Assembly (NCBI GenBank): GCA_027490345.1 | Contig: JAIXYF010000466.1 | Coordinates: 1 to 23,873, forward strand | DNA from: Novosphingobium sp. | GTDB lineage: Bacteria; Pseudomonadota; Alphaproteobacteria; Sphingomonadales; Sphingomonadaceae | Direction of reading: 5' to 3' | Length of the DNA: 23,873 nucleotides | Part shown: positions 6,862-14,111 of the stretch, piece by piece | Layout of the letters: the number at the start of each line of letters is the position of its first letter | Position numbering within the stretch: the stretch's first letter is position 1 | Position numbers and translations under genes: made by a program | The notes under the pieces: model-generated | The model's input: the letters and a program-made list of their open reading frames with translations, nothing else | What the model was told of the DNA's origin: nothing | The model's database searches: none

Positions 6862-8330
6862 AGACCGGCTCCGGCATGAAGGGCAAGGCGGAAGGAGCCG
6901 CGTTCGATCACCAGATCGCGCGCGGAGGGTTTGGCAGCGAGCTTGCGCAGCAACGCGATCAAGGGCGCGGCCTCGGGCGTATAGGTCGCGCGCGATGGCC
7001 CAGCGGCCAGCATCGCATCGACTTGTTCGGGCGGCATGACCGCGCGCAGCAGGAATTCCTCATCCGGCATGGCATGGCCGAACTGGCGGCGCAGATCACC
7101 CAGCGCGGGAAACGTCGGCTCGGTTTCCAGCTCACGCGCGCGCGGGCGGTTCATGATCGCGGCCAGCACATCGCGGTCGATAGGCGAGGTTGGCTTGCCG
7201 AACTTGCCGAGGCAATAGCGGATCACCTGATCGGAGACCTGAGCATAACGGCGGTCGCCGATCACGTTGAACAGCGCCTGGCTCATGACCATCTGCGGGA
7301 AGGGTGTGACCATGATCGGATAACCCAGCTCGGCGCGGACCTGCTCGGTTTCGGCGATGACGGCGGGAAGGCGGTCTGAAAGTCCCAGCTCATCAAGCTG
7401 GCGCGCGGTCGTGGTCATCACGCCGCCTGCAATCTGGTGCCTCAGGAAGCTCGCGTCGAAGTTCTGGGGCCGCCCGGCAGGCAGGTTTTCCGCCATGGCA
7501 ACGCGGTTCCAGTAAGACGTCAGCTTCGCCAGCGCCGCCCGGTCGATCTCGACCTCATGGCCCGCTTCCTCAAGATTGGCGAGCATCCGGTTCGCCTCGG
7601 GCAGCGACGAGCCATCGCCCGCCGCGCCGATGCCGACATGGATCGCCGAAATGCCCAGCTTGGCGGCCTCAAGGCTAGACATCATGCCCTGCCCGATCGT
7701 GGTGTGCGCGTGGATTTCAAGCGGACGGTTGCCGATGACGGCCTTGACCGCAGGCACCAGTGTGCGCACCCGGTCAAGCGAGAGGAGGCCCGAGGGGTCC
7801 TTGATATAGAACAAGTCGATATCCGCGCTCTGCCCCACGGCGCGGGCGAAATCGGCGTAAAACCGATCGGTGTGGAATTCGGACAGCGTGAACGTGAGCG
7901 CGCACATCACTTCTGCGTCGCCTTCTTCCTTCACCAGCCGCGCGGCTTCGATCACGGCAGGCACTTCGTGCATCGGATCGAGCAGCACGAAGCGGCCCAC
8001 GCCGTTCACCTGCAGCGCGCGGTAGACAAGGCGCATGAATTCGGGATCGGCCTGCTGCCAGGCAATGAAGCGCAGGCCCGTGGTGATGAACTGCAGCGGC
8101 GTGGTCGGCATCGCCGCGGCCATGCGGCGCAGGCGTTCCCACGGGTTGTTCTGAAAATAGCGGACGGCCACGGCCATATGGCTCGACGACGTGAAGTCGA
8201 TAGCCCGGAAGCCGCAGGCCTCGGTCAGCGCAGCGGCCTGCAGCATATGCGCGGTGTTGAGCCCGGTGGCGCCCCACAGGCTCTGGTTGCCATCGCGCAT
8301 GGTCACATCGACCAGCTTGAGCGTCGTCAT
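6858..8330 (-). CDS. HMGL-like carboxyltransferase subunit of a biotin-dependent carboxylase
   Basis: A 490-residue TIM-barrel carboxyltransferase related to the transcarboxylase 5S, oxaloacetate decarboxylase alpha and pyruvate carboxylase CT domains. It would move CO2 from carboxybiotin to the organic substrate. Near the N-terminus 'DVTMRDGNQSLWG' (8-20) gives R12, D13 and Q16 of the barrel entrance. 'YIKDPSGLL' (175-183) carries the normally carbamylated metal-binding lysine K177, and 'IHAHTTIGQG' (206-215) gives the metal ligands H207 and H209. Related enzymes usually read HxHDTxG there, so D is replaced by T210. The C-terminal part ('PFPQMVMSQALFNVIG') matches the PYC_OADA domain. No biotinyl domain is attached; that is a separate gene. 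It overlaps the biotin carboxylase (ATGA) upstream and the HAD gene (GTGA) downstream. The substrate is not pyruvate with any certainty; an aryl ketone is my preferred inference. Confidence 0.88.
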   Translation of the reverse strand: MTTLKLVDVTMRDGNQSLWGATGLNTAHMLQAAALTEACGFRAIDFTSSSHMAVAVRYFQNNPWERLRRMAAAMPTTPLQFITTGLRFIAWQQADPEFMRLVYRALQVNGVGRFVLLDPMHEVPAVIEAARLVKEEGDAEVMCALTFTLSEFHTDRFYADFARAVGQSADIDLFYIKDPSGLLSLDRVRTLVPAVKAVIGNRPLEIHAHTTIGQGMMSSLEAAKLGISAIHVGIGAAGDGSSLPEANRMLANLEEAGHEVEIDRAALAKLTSYWNRVAMAENLPAGRPQNFDASFLRHQIAGGVMTTTARQLDELGLSDRLPAVIAETEQVRAELGYPIMVTPFPQMVMSQALFNVIGDRRYAQVSDQVIRYCLGKFGKPTSPIDRDVLAAIMNRPRARELETEPTFPALGDLRRQFGHAMPDEEFLLRAVMPPEQVDAMLAAGPSRATYTPEAAPLIALLRKLAAKPSARDLVIERGSFRLALHAGAGL

Positions 8331-9661
8331 AAGCCAAGTCCTGTCAGGAAACCGGTATCAACCCCGCCGGCGGCAAAGCGCGGATCGGCAATGATGCGGG
8401 CGTGGAGCGCGGCAGTGGTGGGCACACCTTCGATCGCCATGCGGGCCAGCGCCGCCTGCATCCGCGCCACGGCTTCTGTGCGGGTGGCGCCGTGGACGAT
8501 GAGCTTGCCCAGCAGCGAATCGTAGAACGGCGGCACTTCGCCGCCTGCGCCGATATGGGTGTCGACGCGGATGCCGGGGCCTGCGGGCCACGCGGCGCGC
8601 GTGATGCGGCCCGGCGAAGGACGGAAATCGGCGTCCGGATCTTCGGCATTGATGCGCACTTCGATGGCGTGCCCCACCGGGCGGACCATTGCCTGCGTGA
8701 GGGCGAGCGGTTTGCCCGAGGCCACCAGCAATTGCTGCTCGACCAGATCGACGCCAGTGATCGCCTCGGTCACGGGATGCTCGACCTGGATACGCGCGTT
8801 GAGTTCAAGGAAATAGAACGAAAAGTCCGTCGCATCGACAAGGAATTCCGCCGTGCCTGCCCCGCGATAGCCGATATGCTGCGCCAGGCGCACGGCTGCC
8901 TCCTCGATCCCGGCGCGCGCGGCTTCGGGCATTGCGGGGGCGGGGGCTTCTTCCACCAGCTTCTGGAAGCGGCGCTGGATCGAGCAATCGCGCGTGCCGA
9001 GGTGAATGGCGCGCGTGCCATCGCCAAGGAGCTGCACTTCGACATGGCGACCCATGGCCACGAACCGCTCGACATAGACCGCGCTGTTGCCGAAGGCCGC
9101 CTGCGCTTCGGCTTGCGCCATATCGAGCGCAGTATCGAGTTCTTCGGCGCGGTCCACCCGGCGCATGCCCTTGCCGCCGCCGCCCGCCACGGCCTTGAGC
9201 AGCAGCGGGTAGCCGGTCTCAGCCGCACGGGCGTGGACGGCCTCGCGCGTGGCCGCCTCGCCGCCGGGGAGGATCGGGAGGCCCGCCTCCAGCGCCAGCG
9301 CGCGGGCAGCCAGCTTGTCGCCCATGCCTTCGAGCGTCTTGATGTCGGGGCCGACGAAGCGAATGCCCGCCTCAGCCACGGCCCGCGCGAAGGCGGCGTT
9401 TTCGGAGAGGAAGCCGTAGCCGGGGTGCACCGCATCGCACTGGGTGCTCACCATGGCAGCCACGACGGCGGGAACCGAGAGGTAGCTCTGTGCAGACGGG
9501 CCGGGGCCGAGCAGCACGGTTTCGTCAGCCATCAGGGCAGGCAGCGCGGCGGCATCGGCGCTGGATACGCCCAACACCGTGGTGATCCCCATGGCCTTGG
9601 CCGTGCGGATCACGCGCAGGGCGATTTCGCCGCGATTGGCTATGAACAGTCGGCGGATCAT
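8327..9661 (-). CDS. Biotin carboxylase subunit (AccC-like)
   Basis: A 444-residue ATP-grasp enzyme that charges biotin with bicarbonate, close to the usual length of about 450. Motifs run in the expected order: 'IRRLFIANRGEIALRVIRTA' at the start, 'VHPGYGFLSENA', the glycine-rich ATP loop 'AVAGGGGKGMR', 'HVEVQLLGDG', 'RDCSIQRRFQKLVEEAPAP', and the catalytic segment 'ELNARIQVEHPVTE' that holds metal ligands and the active-site arginine. The end is the biotin carboxylase C-terminal domain. The ATG at 9661 has CAGGGG upstream. It lies 44 bases after the carrier protein gene (the only non-overlapping junction of this operon) and overlaps the carboxyltransferase by 4 bases. Membership in this operon rather than general acetyl-CoA carboxylase is indicated by the unusual partners. 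Confidence 0.93.
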   Translation of the reverse strand: MIRRLFIANRGEIALRVIRTAKAMGITTVLGVSSADAAALPALMADETVLLGPGPSAQSYLSVPAVVAAMVSTQCDAVHPGYGFLSENAAFARAVAEAGIRFVGPDIKTLEGMGDKLAARALALEAGLPILPGGEAATREAVHARAAETGYPLLLKAVAGGGGKGMRRVDRAEELDTALDMAQAEAQAAFGNSAVYVERFVAMGRHVEVQLLGDGTRAIHLGTRDCSIQRRFQKLVEEAPAPAMPEAARAGIEEAAVRLAQHIGYRGAGTAEFLVDATDFSFYFLELNARIQVEHPVTEAITGVDLVEQQLLVASGKPLALTQAMVRPVGHAIEVRINAEDPDADFRPSPGRITRAAWPAGPGIRVDTHIGAGGEVPPFYDSLLGKLIVHGATRTEAVARMQAALARMAIEGVPTTAALHARIIADPRFAAGGVDTGFLTGLGL

Positions 9662-9675
9662 GGCGGTGCCCCTGC

Positions 9676-9717
9676 GTTCAGGCGAGTGTGTTCAGGCGGG
9701 TGTGTTCAGGCGAGCCG
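9676..9717. repeat. 14-bp tandem repeat, three copies, spanning a stop codon
   Basis: GTTCAGGCGAGTGT (9676-9689), GTTCAGGCGGGTGT (9690-9703) and GTTCAGGCGAGCCG (9704-9717). The third copy contains the carrier-protein stop (TGA on the minus strand at 9706-9708), and the other two repeat that TGA in the remaining two frames, because the period is 14. Confidence 0.9.
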
Positions 9718-10155
9718 GAAAAGGGGCTGGCCCCTGGCGACCATGGTGGCATTGGGCACGAGGACTTCAGCCAAGGTGCCCGCGCGCCCGGCGTGTACCG
9801 GGTTCATCAGCTTCATCGTCTCGACAATGCCGACGACGGTTTCGGGGCCGACTTCATCACCCACGGCCACGAACGGCGGGGCGCCGGGCTGGGGCGCGTG
9901 GTAAAACGTGCCCGGGAGCGGAGCGGGCACGGCATCGGGATCGGCGGCGTGATCCGCATCGGCGGCGACAGCAGCATCGGGCGCAGTGCCGGCCCATTGC
10001 CATTCCTGCGTGAGGCCCGCATCGGCGCCATCACCGCGCGACAGGCGCAGGCGGAAGCGGCGGGTGGAAAGATCAAGCTCGCGGTAGGGCGAGGCCTCGA
10101 TGATCGCTGCGATTTCGGCAACGTCCTCGGCGGTAAGGGGCAGGTCTCCGCTCAT
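9706..10155 (-). CDS. Biotin carboxyl carrier protein
   Basis: A 149-residue AccB-like carrier that shuttles carboxybiotin between the biotin carboxylase and the carboxyltransferase. The N-terminal half (residues 1-75) is an AccB-type head and an alanine/aspartate-rich linker. The biotinyl fold covers about 78-149, with 'PGTFYHAPQPGAPPFVAVGD' and the biotinylation segment V-E-T-M-K-L-M, making K115 the biotinylated lysine. The usual sequence is EAMKM, so A and M are replaced by T and L, both tolerated in known carriers. The start overlaps the UPF0261 stop (ATGA). As a free subunit it defines a three-part carboxylase, unlike pyruvate carboxylase or the actinobacterial fused acyl-CoA carboxylases. 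Confidence 0.9.
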   Translation of the reverse strand: MSGDLPLTAEDVAEIAAIIEASPYRELDLSTRRFRLRLSRGDGADAGLTQEWQWAGTAPDAAVAADADHAADPDAVPAPLPGTFYHAPQPGAPPFVAVGDEVGPETVVGIVETMKLMNPVHAGRAGTLAEVLVPNATMVARGQPLFRLA

Positions 10156-11390
10156 GCGCGGCCCTCATGCCCATTGGCCAGCAATTCGCGCGATGCAGCG
10201 ATGATCGCATCGGAAAAGGCCGTGTCGTTGAAATGCGCGTCGATGGCGATGACGGGCACATCGTTGGGCATGACTTCGCGCAGATAGGCGGCAAACGGCG
10301 GCGGCACGCTTGGGTCCATCAGGTGTCCCGCTGGGCTGTCGTGGTTGGAAAAGCCGTGCAGCGGGGTAAACACCTGCACCGGCCCCTTGGCATCGCGCAC
10401 ATTGGCGGCCAGGTGATCGGCGAGCTTCTTCAGGTCCTCGAACGTGGTGCGCACGGCGGTGAGCTGCGGGTTGTGTTCGTGATACCGGCGGCCGGGGAAC
10501 TGCGCGCGCGCGGCATCGATGGGGCCGCCGATGATGAAATCGGCATTGCCGGGGGCCAGAATCGTGGGAATGCCCTTGAGCAATGCCGCACGGCCCCGGT
10601 CCGGGCCGGTATCGGCAAGGCCGCCGAAGATATGGTCGATGATCTCCGTCTGCGAAAGATCCAGGACCAGCGCAACATCCTTGCCCGCGGCCAAGCCGTC
10701 GAGCGTGGGGCCGCCCGCGCCGGAGGAGTGGAACACCATGACTTCGCAGCCATCGCTCTCCAGCGCCTCGCGGATGCGCTTTACGCTGGCTTCCGTGGTG
10801 CCGAGCGTGGTGATGAGAACGAGCGGCTTTTCGGCGGCGGCCTTGGGATCATAGCCCTTGGCCATGCCCGCCACCGCATGGGCGGCATTGCGGAACACGT
10901 CGCGGCTGATCGAATTGAGGCCGGATATGTCGGTCACCGCGTTCATCATCGCGATGTCCTGCACGCCCATGTAGGGCTTGGTGAAACCGGAGGCCATGGT
11001 CGAGACGATCAGGCGCGGCAGGCCGAAGGAAAAGCTTTGCATCAGCGCGCCCGCCAGCGCCGAGCCCATCGAGCCGCCGACCGCAAGGATGCCGGAGATC
11101 GGATCCTTGGCGTGCCAGGCATGGGCCGCGGCGATGGAGCCCCGGATCATGGCGTCCTGGCACTTGCCTTCATGGCCCAGCGCGCGAACGTCCTCGATCG
11201 TCATGCCCGCAGCAGCGGCGACGTCTTCGGGCGAAATCTCCGCTCCGCCCACGGTGCGCCGCACACTGGGATCGAGGTGGACGACGCGCACACCTGCCGC
11301 TTCGAGCATGCCGCGCACGAAGCGGGCTTCCTCTTCCTTGGTATCCTGCGTCACGATCAGCATGACGCTCGGCAGCGGTTTGTCAGCCAT
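10152..11390 (-). CDS. UPF0261 / Tm-1-like ATP-binding domain protein
   Basis: A 412-residue protein of the UPF0261 family, named after the ATP-binding N-terminal domain of the tomato virus-resistance protein Tm-1. Visible family signatures: 'VMLIVTQDTKEEEARFVRGM' near the start, 'GILAVGGSMGSALAGALMQ' and 'LPRLIVSTMASG' (phosphate-binding-looking loops), 'IITTLGTTEASV'-type text in the second domain ('LVLITTLGTTEASVKRIREA'), 'GPIDAARAQFPGRRYHEHNP' and 'HGFSNHDSPAGHLMDP' near the end. Bacterial members have no settled biochemical role. The ATG at 11390 is chosen for its AGAGGA ribosome site; a 22-residue upstream extension would run into the operator region. It is the first gene of the carboxylase operon and is coupled by ATGA to the carrier protein, so a role in substrate activation or ATP use by that system is plausible but inferred. 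Confidence 0.85.
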   Translation of the reverse strand: MADKPLPSVMLIVTQDTKEEEARFVRGMLEAAGVRVVHLDPSVRRTVGGAEISPEDVAAAAGMTIEDVRALGHEGKCQDAMIRGSIAAAHAWHAKDPISGILAVGGSMGSALAGALMQSFSFGLPRLIVSTMASGFTKPYMGVQDIAMMNAVTDISGLNSISRDVFRNAAHAVAGMAKGYDPKAAAEKPLVLITTLGTTEASVKRIREALESDGCEVMVFHSSGAGGPTLDGLAAGKDVALVLDLSQTEIIDHIFGGLADTGPDRGRAALLKGIPTILAPGNADFIIGGPIDAARAQFPGRRYHEHNPQLTAVRTTFEDLKKLADHLAANVRDAKGPVQVFTPLHGFSNHDSPAGHLMDPSVPPPFAAYLREVMPNDVPVIAIDAHFNDTAFSDAIIAASRELLANGHEGRA

Positions 11391-11437
11391 GGTTATCCTC
11401 TTTTCCCGTACCTTCAGAGTGCGACATCGCGGTTGAC

Positions 11438-11457
11438 TTTGCACGCAGGTATGCAAA
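11438..11457. promoter_or_regulatory. Candidate operator palindrome between UPF0261 and IclR genes
   Basis: TTTGCA-N8-TGCAAA, a perfect 6-bp-armed inverted repeat in the middle of the 143-base divergent region. IclR-family regulators bind imperfect palindromes of about this size in such positions. No convincing -35/-10 pair could be assigned on either strand; TTGACT at 11433-11438 is the only -35-like hexamer and it lacks a partner. Confidence 0.4.
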
Positions 11458-11464
11458 GGCCGCG

Positions 11465-11483
11465 TTGCATGAGGTGAAACCCG
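11465..11483 (+). promoter_or_regulatory. Shared motif copy 1 (TTGCA-N4-GTGAAAYCCG)
   Basis: TTGCATGAGGTGAAACCCG lies between the UPF0261 and IclR genes. It matches 14 of 19 bases with the copy at 12381-12399 before the MDR oxidoreductase. Its GGTGAAACC (11473-11481) is also one arm of a perfect 9-bp inverted repeat whose other arm, GGTTTCACC, is at 11514-11522, just upstream of the IclR start. A regulator site is the simplest reading. Confidence 0.4.
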
Positions 11484-11533
11484 CGAACTTGCCAGATGGC
11501 ACGGTCCTGCGAAGGTTTCACCGGAAAGAGACG

Positions 11534-12349
11534 ATGCTGGAACGCAAGGTCAAGACAGTGCGCGCGCTGGAGCGCGGGCTTGATGTGCTGGTCGAGGTGC
11601 AGACGCGCCGCGCGGTGAGCTTGCATGAACTGCATCAGGCGCTCCATCTGCCCAAGGCCACCTTGCTGCGCATGCTGCTCACACTCGGACGCAAGGGCCT
11701 CGTTTGGCAGCGACTGGCGGACGGAGCCTATCTGCCGCATCTGGGCGCCGCCGCGCGCGGAACTGGCAGCGCGGTCGAACATATCGCCGAGATTGCCTCG
11801 CCCTATATGAAAGCGCTTTCGACGCGGGTGGCTTGGCCCTCGGTACTGGGCGTGCCCCGGCTCGATCATATGGAAATCCTGGAGACCAACAGTCCGCTGT
11901 TCCGGCTGGATTCGGCGATTTTGGGGCCTGTAGGCGTCAAGCTTTCCTATATCCACACGGCCACGGGGCGGGCTTATCTGGCGGCCTGCGACGAAAGCGA
12001 GCGCGAGGCCATCATTGCCCGCCTGCGCCCGAAGGATGCGGCGCCCGGCAGCGAGGATGACTTGCGCGCGATCCTCGCCGAAACGCGCGGGCGTGGATAT
12101 GCCTTGCGCGAACCGCTGCATCCCTGGCCGGACCGTTCAAAGCAGCTCGTGCTGCGTGACGGGCGGCGCTCGATGGCCGTGGCGATCATGGCAGGCGGCG
12201 CGCCCATCGCCACGATCAACCTGACTTGGCCTGCCAAGCGCGGCACCGATGAAGCGGTGATGCAGCGCCATCTCGAAGCCTTGCAGCAGACTGCGCAGGC
12301 CATCGGCCGTGCGGTGGCGGACCAATCGGGTGGCGGGCAGGGCCGCTGA
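11534..12349 (+). CDS. IclR-family transcriptional regulator
   Basis: A 271-residue regulator. An N-terminal winged helix-turn-helix covers about residues 5-65 ('VKTVRALERGLDVLVEV', 'VSLHELHQALHLPKATLLRM', 'LGRKGLVWQR'). It is followed by the GAF-like effector domain, with 'GPVGVKLSYIHTATGRAYLA' as the typical central IclR stretch. IclR proteins often sense aromatic acids or pathway intermediates and can repress or activate. The ATG at 11534, preceded by GGAAAGAG, gives the usual head length; a TTG at 11465 would add 23 residues but lies in the operator-like motif. It is divergent from the carboxylase operon and 120 bases from the MDR gene, the two most likely targets. The effector is not predictable. 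Confidence 0.9.
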   Translation: MLERKVKTVRALERGLDVLVEVQTRRAVSLHELHQALHLPKATLLRMLLTLGRKGLVWQRLADGAYLPHLGAAARGTGSAVEHIAEIASPYMKALSTRVAWPSVLGVPRLDHMEILETNSPLFRLDSAILGPVGVKLSYIHTATGRAYLAACDESEREAIIARLRPKDAAPGSEDDLRAILAETRGRGYALREPLHPWPDRSKQLVLRDGRRSMAVAIMAGGAPIATINLTWPAKRGTDEAVMQRHLEALQQTAQAIGRAVADQSGGGQGR

Positions 12350-12380
12350 ACTCGGCGCCGGGGCTCTCCTGATCAAGATA

Positions 12381-12399
12381 TTGCACCTTGTGAAATCCG
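12381..12399 (+). promoter_or_regulatory. Shared motif copy 2 upstream of the MDR oxidoreductase
   Basis: TTGCACCTTGTGAAATCCG shares the TTGCA-N4-GTGAAAYCCG pattern with 11465-11483. It sits 71 bases before the MDR start in the 120-base gap after the IclR gene, overlapping a weak TTGTGA-N17-GATTAA promoter-like pair. Nothing else notable is seen in this gap apart from the AAGGGGAGGA ribosome site at 12453-12462. Confidence 0.4.
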
Positions 12400-12469
12400 T
12401 TTGTCTTGCTGATTAAATCGGCGGCTTCCTGTGCGACTATCACTGCAATCATAAGGGGAGGATTCCGAC

Positions 12470-13483
12470 ATGCGGCAATGGGTGATCCGGGCAGGCGCGT
12501 CGTCGCTGGACGACATGGTGCTGCGCGATGCGGCTGAACCACAGGCCGGAGCAGGCGAAGTGCTGGTGCGCGTGCGTGCCTGTTCGCTCAATTTCCGCGA
12601 CCAGATCATTCCGCAAGGCCTCTATATGGGCGGCACCGTGGCGGTGGATACCGTGCCCTTGTCTGATGGCGCGGGCGAAGTGGTGGCCGTCGGCTCCGGG
12701 GTTACCTCCGTCAAGGTAGGAGACCGGGTGGCCGGAACTTTCTTCCAGAACTGGATTGATGGCCCGCCCAATCCCGGCGCCGGCCCGGCGCTGGGCGCGC
12801 CGCCTGCTGCCGGTATGCTGCAGGATTTGGTGGTTCTGCCCGAACATGGCGTGGTGCCGCTGGCGCAGAGCCTGTCCTTCGAAGAAGCGGCCTGCTTGCC
12901 TTGCGCGGGCGTGACGGCATGGAATGCGTTGATGGAAGGCCCCCATCCGGTTGGCGCAGGCGAAAGCGTTCTGGTGCTGGGCACGGGCGGCGTTTCGCTG
13001 CTGGCGCTGCAGATCGCCAAGGCGGCAGGCGCGGTGGTGATTGCCACCAGTTCGTCTGACGAGAAGCTGGCGCGCGTTGCAGCGCTCGGGGCAGACCGGA
13101 CGATCAATTACCGCAGCGAGCCGGCATGGGGCGCAGTGGCCGCTGACGTGGCGGGCGGCGGCGTCGATCACGTGGTCGAAGTCGGCGGGGCAGGCACGCT
13201 CAAGCAAAGCATCGCGGCGGTGGGCTTTGGCGGCGAGATCGCGCTGATCGGCGTGCTGACGCGCGAGGGCGATACCAACCCGCATCCGCTGATGTTCAAG
13301 GGCGGCTCGATCCGCGGCATTTTCGTCGGTTCGCGCGGGATGGCAAGCAGGCTCCATGCCTTTATCGATACGCACGGCATCAAGCCGGTGATCGACCGGA
13401 CCTTTGCCATGGAGGATGCGCTGGAGGCCTATCGCTACCAGTCGTCCAGTGCCTTGTTCGGCAAGGTGGTCATCAAGCTATAA
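12470..13483 (+). CDS. Zinc-independent MDR-superfamily NAD(P)-dependent oxidoreductase
   Basis: A 337-residue medium-chain dehydrogenase/reductase. The GroES-like N-terminal domain shows 'GEVLVRVRACSLNFRDQIIP', where zinc alcohol dehydrogenases have a Cys-His pair, and 'LSDGAGEVVAVGSGV', where they have GHE. The catalytic zinc ligands are therefore missing, as in quinone-oxidoreductase-like members. The nucleotide-binding loop is 'VLVLGTGGVSLLALQIAKAAGA', and 'AALGADRTINYRSE' is the usual following segment. It may reduce or oxidise an enone, quinone or carbonyl intermediate; the substrate cannot be told. It has a strong ribosome site and lies directly after the IclR gene on the same strand. 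No convincing terminator follows; the 79-base gap to the VOC gene holds only a GC-rich imperfect hairpin. Confidence 0.85.
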   Translation: MRQWVIRAGASSLDDMVLRDAAEPQAGAGEVLVRVRACSLNFRDQIIPQGLYMGGTVAVDTVPLSDGAGEVVAVGSGVTSVKVGDRVAGTFFQNWIDGPPNPGAGPALGAPPAAGMLQDLVVLPEHGVVPLAQSLSFEEAACLPCAGVTAWNALMEGPHPVGAGESVLVLGTGGVSLLALQIAKAAGAVVIATSSSDEKLARVAALGADRTINYRSEPAWGAVAADVAGGGVDHVVEVGGAGTLKQSIAAVGFGGEIALIGVLTREGDTNPHPLMFKGGSIRGIFVGSRGMASRLHAFIDTHGIKPVIDRTFAMEDALEAYRYQSSSALFGKVVIKL

Positions 13484-13562
13484 CGGCGGGCCGCAAGGCG
13501 CGCCCCAAAAATAACCGCCGAGCCGGAGCAAAGGCAGGCAAAAGGGCAGGGGAAATCGCTCG

Positions 13563-14111
13563 ATGGGGCAAATACTGGGCTTTGGGCAGCGGATCGGCGG
13601 GGTGGTCCAAACCGCCTTTGTTGTGGCCGATATCCACGCCGCCATCGCCCAGTTCCAGCGCGATTGCGGGGCAGGGCCGTTCTTCCTGCTCGATCACTTC
13701 CTGGCCGAGGGTCAGGTTTATCGCAGCGAAACCTCGAAGGCTGATGTCGCGATTGCGATGGGCTTTGTGGGCCACATGCAGATCGAACTGATCCAGCCGC
13801 TTGATAAGCACCCTTCCGTCTACCGCGAGACGATTGAGGCGCGCGGCCATGGCTTCCACCACTTTGGCATCGCTTTCACCGATGTCGATGCTGCGCTGCC
13901 CGGCTATCTGGCGCGGGGGCACACGCTGGCGTTCCGCGCAGGCGTGCCCACCGGTGGCGCGGTTGCCTATCTCGATAGCGCCGATCCGGCGGCACCCGGC
14001 TTTCTGGAACTGATCCCCGCGACCGAGGGCATGAACACGCTGTTCACTGCGCAGTGGCAGGCGGCGCAAGACTGGGACGGGCAGACCGATCCCGTGAGGC
14101 CGTTCCTGTGA
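13563..14111 (+). CDS. VOC-superfamily (glyoxalase/epimerase-like) protein
   Basis: A 182-residue vicinal-oxygen-chelate fold protein. The first module begins 'GGVVQTAFVVADIHAAIAQF' and the second includes 'RGHGFHHFGIAFTDVDAALPGYLARGH'. Histidines in 'HGFHHFG' and the glutamate in 'GFLELIPAT' are candidate metal ligands. The single chain with paired modules is the size of Glyoxalase_4/methylmalonyl-CoA-epimerase-like members, which include hydrolases, isomerases and some dioxygenases. AGGGGAAA precedes the ATG. Its stop overlaps the GTG start of the MFS gene, so it is coupled to transport. A role in handling a catabolic intermediate is likely, but the reaction is unknown. Confidence 0.75.
   Translation: MGQILGFGQRIGGVVQTAFVVADIHAAIAQFQRDCGAGPFFLLDHFLAEGQVYRSETSKADVAIAMGFVGHMQIELIQPLDKHPSVYRETIEARGHGFHHFGIAFTDVDAALPGYLARGHTLAFRAGVPTGGAVAYLDSADPAAPGFLELIPATEGMNTLFTAQWQAAQDWDGQTDPVRPFL

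Noticed and set aside
6858..8330. Pyruvate carboxylase or oxaloacetate decarboxylase alpha
   Set aside because: No fused biotinyl domain, altered HxHTT motif, and no sodium-pump subunits nearby; the fold is shared but the substrate assignment is not supported.
8402..9904. 500-codon plus-strand frame opposite the biotin carboxylase and carrier genes
   Set aside because: Composition is H/R/G/A-rich low-complexity text without domains; the opposite strand encodes a complete biotin carboxylase.
10167..11477. 436-codon plus-strand frame opposite the UPF0261 gene
   Set aside because: Shadow of the minus-strand gene; no domain, and it would run across the divergent regulatory region into the IclR gene.
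12470..13483. Zinc-dependent alcohol dehydrogenase
   Set aside because: The catalytic zinc ligands (Cys-His pair and GHE) are replaced by 'SLNFRD' and 'SDGAGE'; it is a zinc-independent MDR member.
13484..13520. GC-rich hairpin after the MDR gene as a terminator
   Set aside because: The stem is interrupted, and it is followed by an A-run rather than a T-run on the transcribed orientation; not supported as a terminator.
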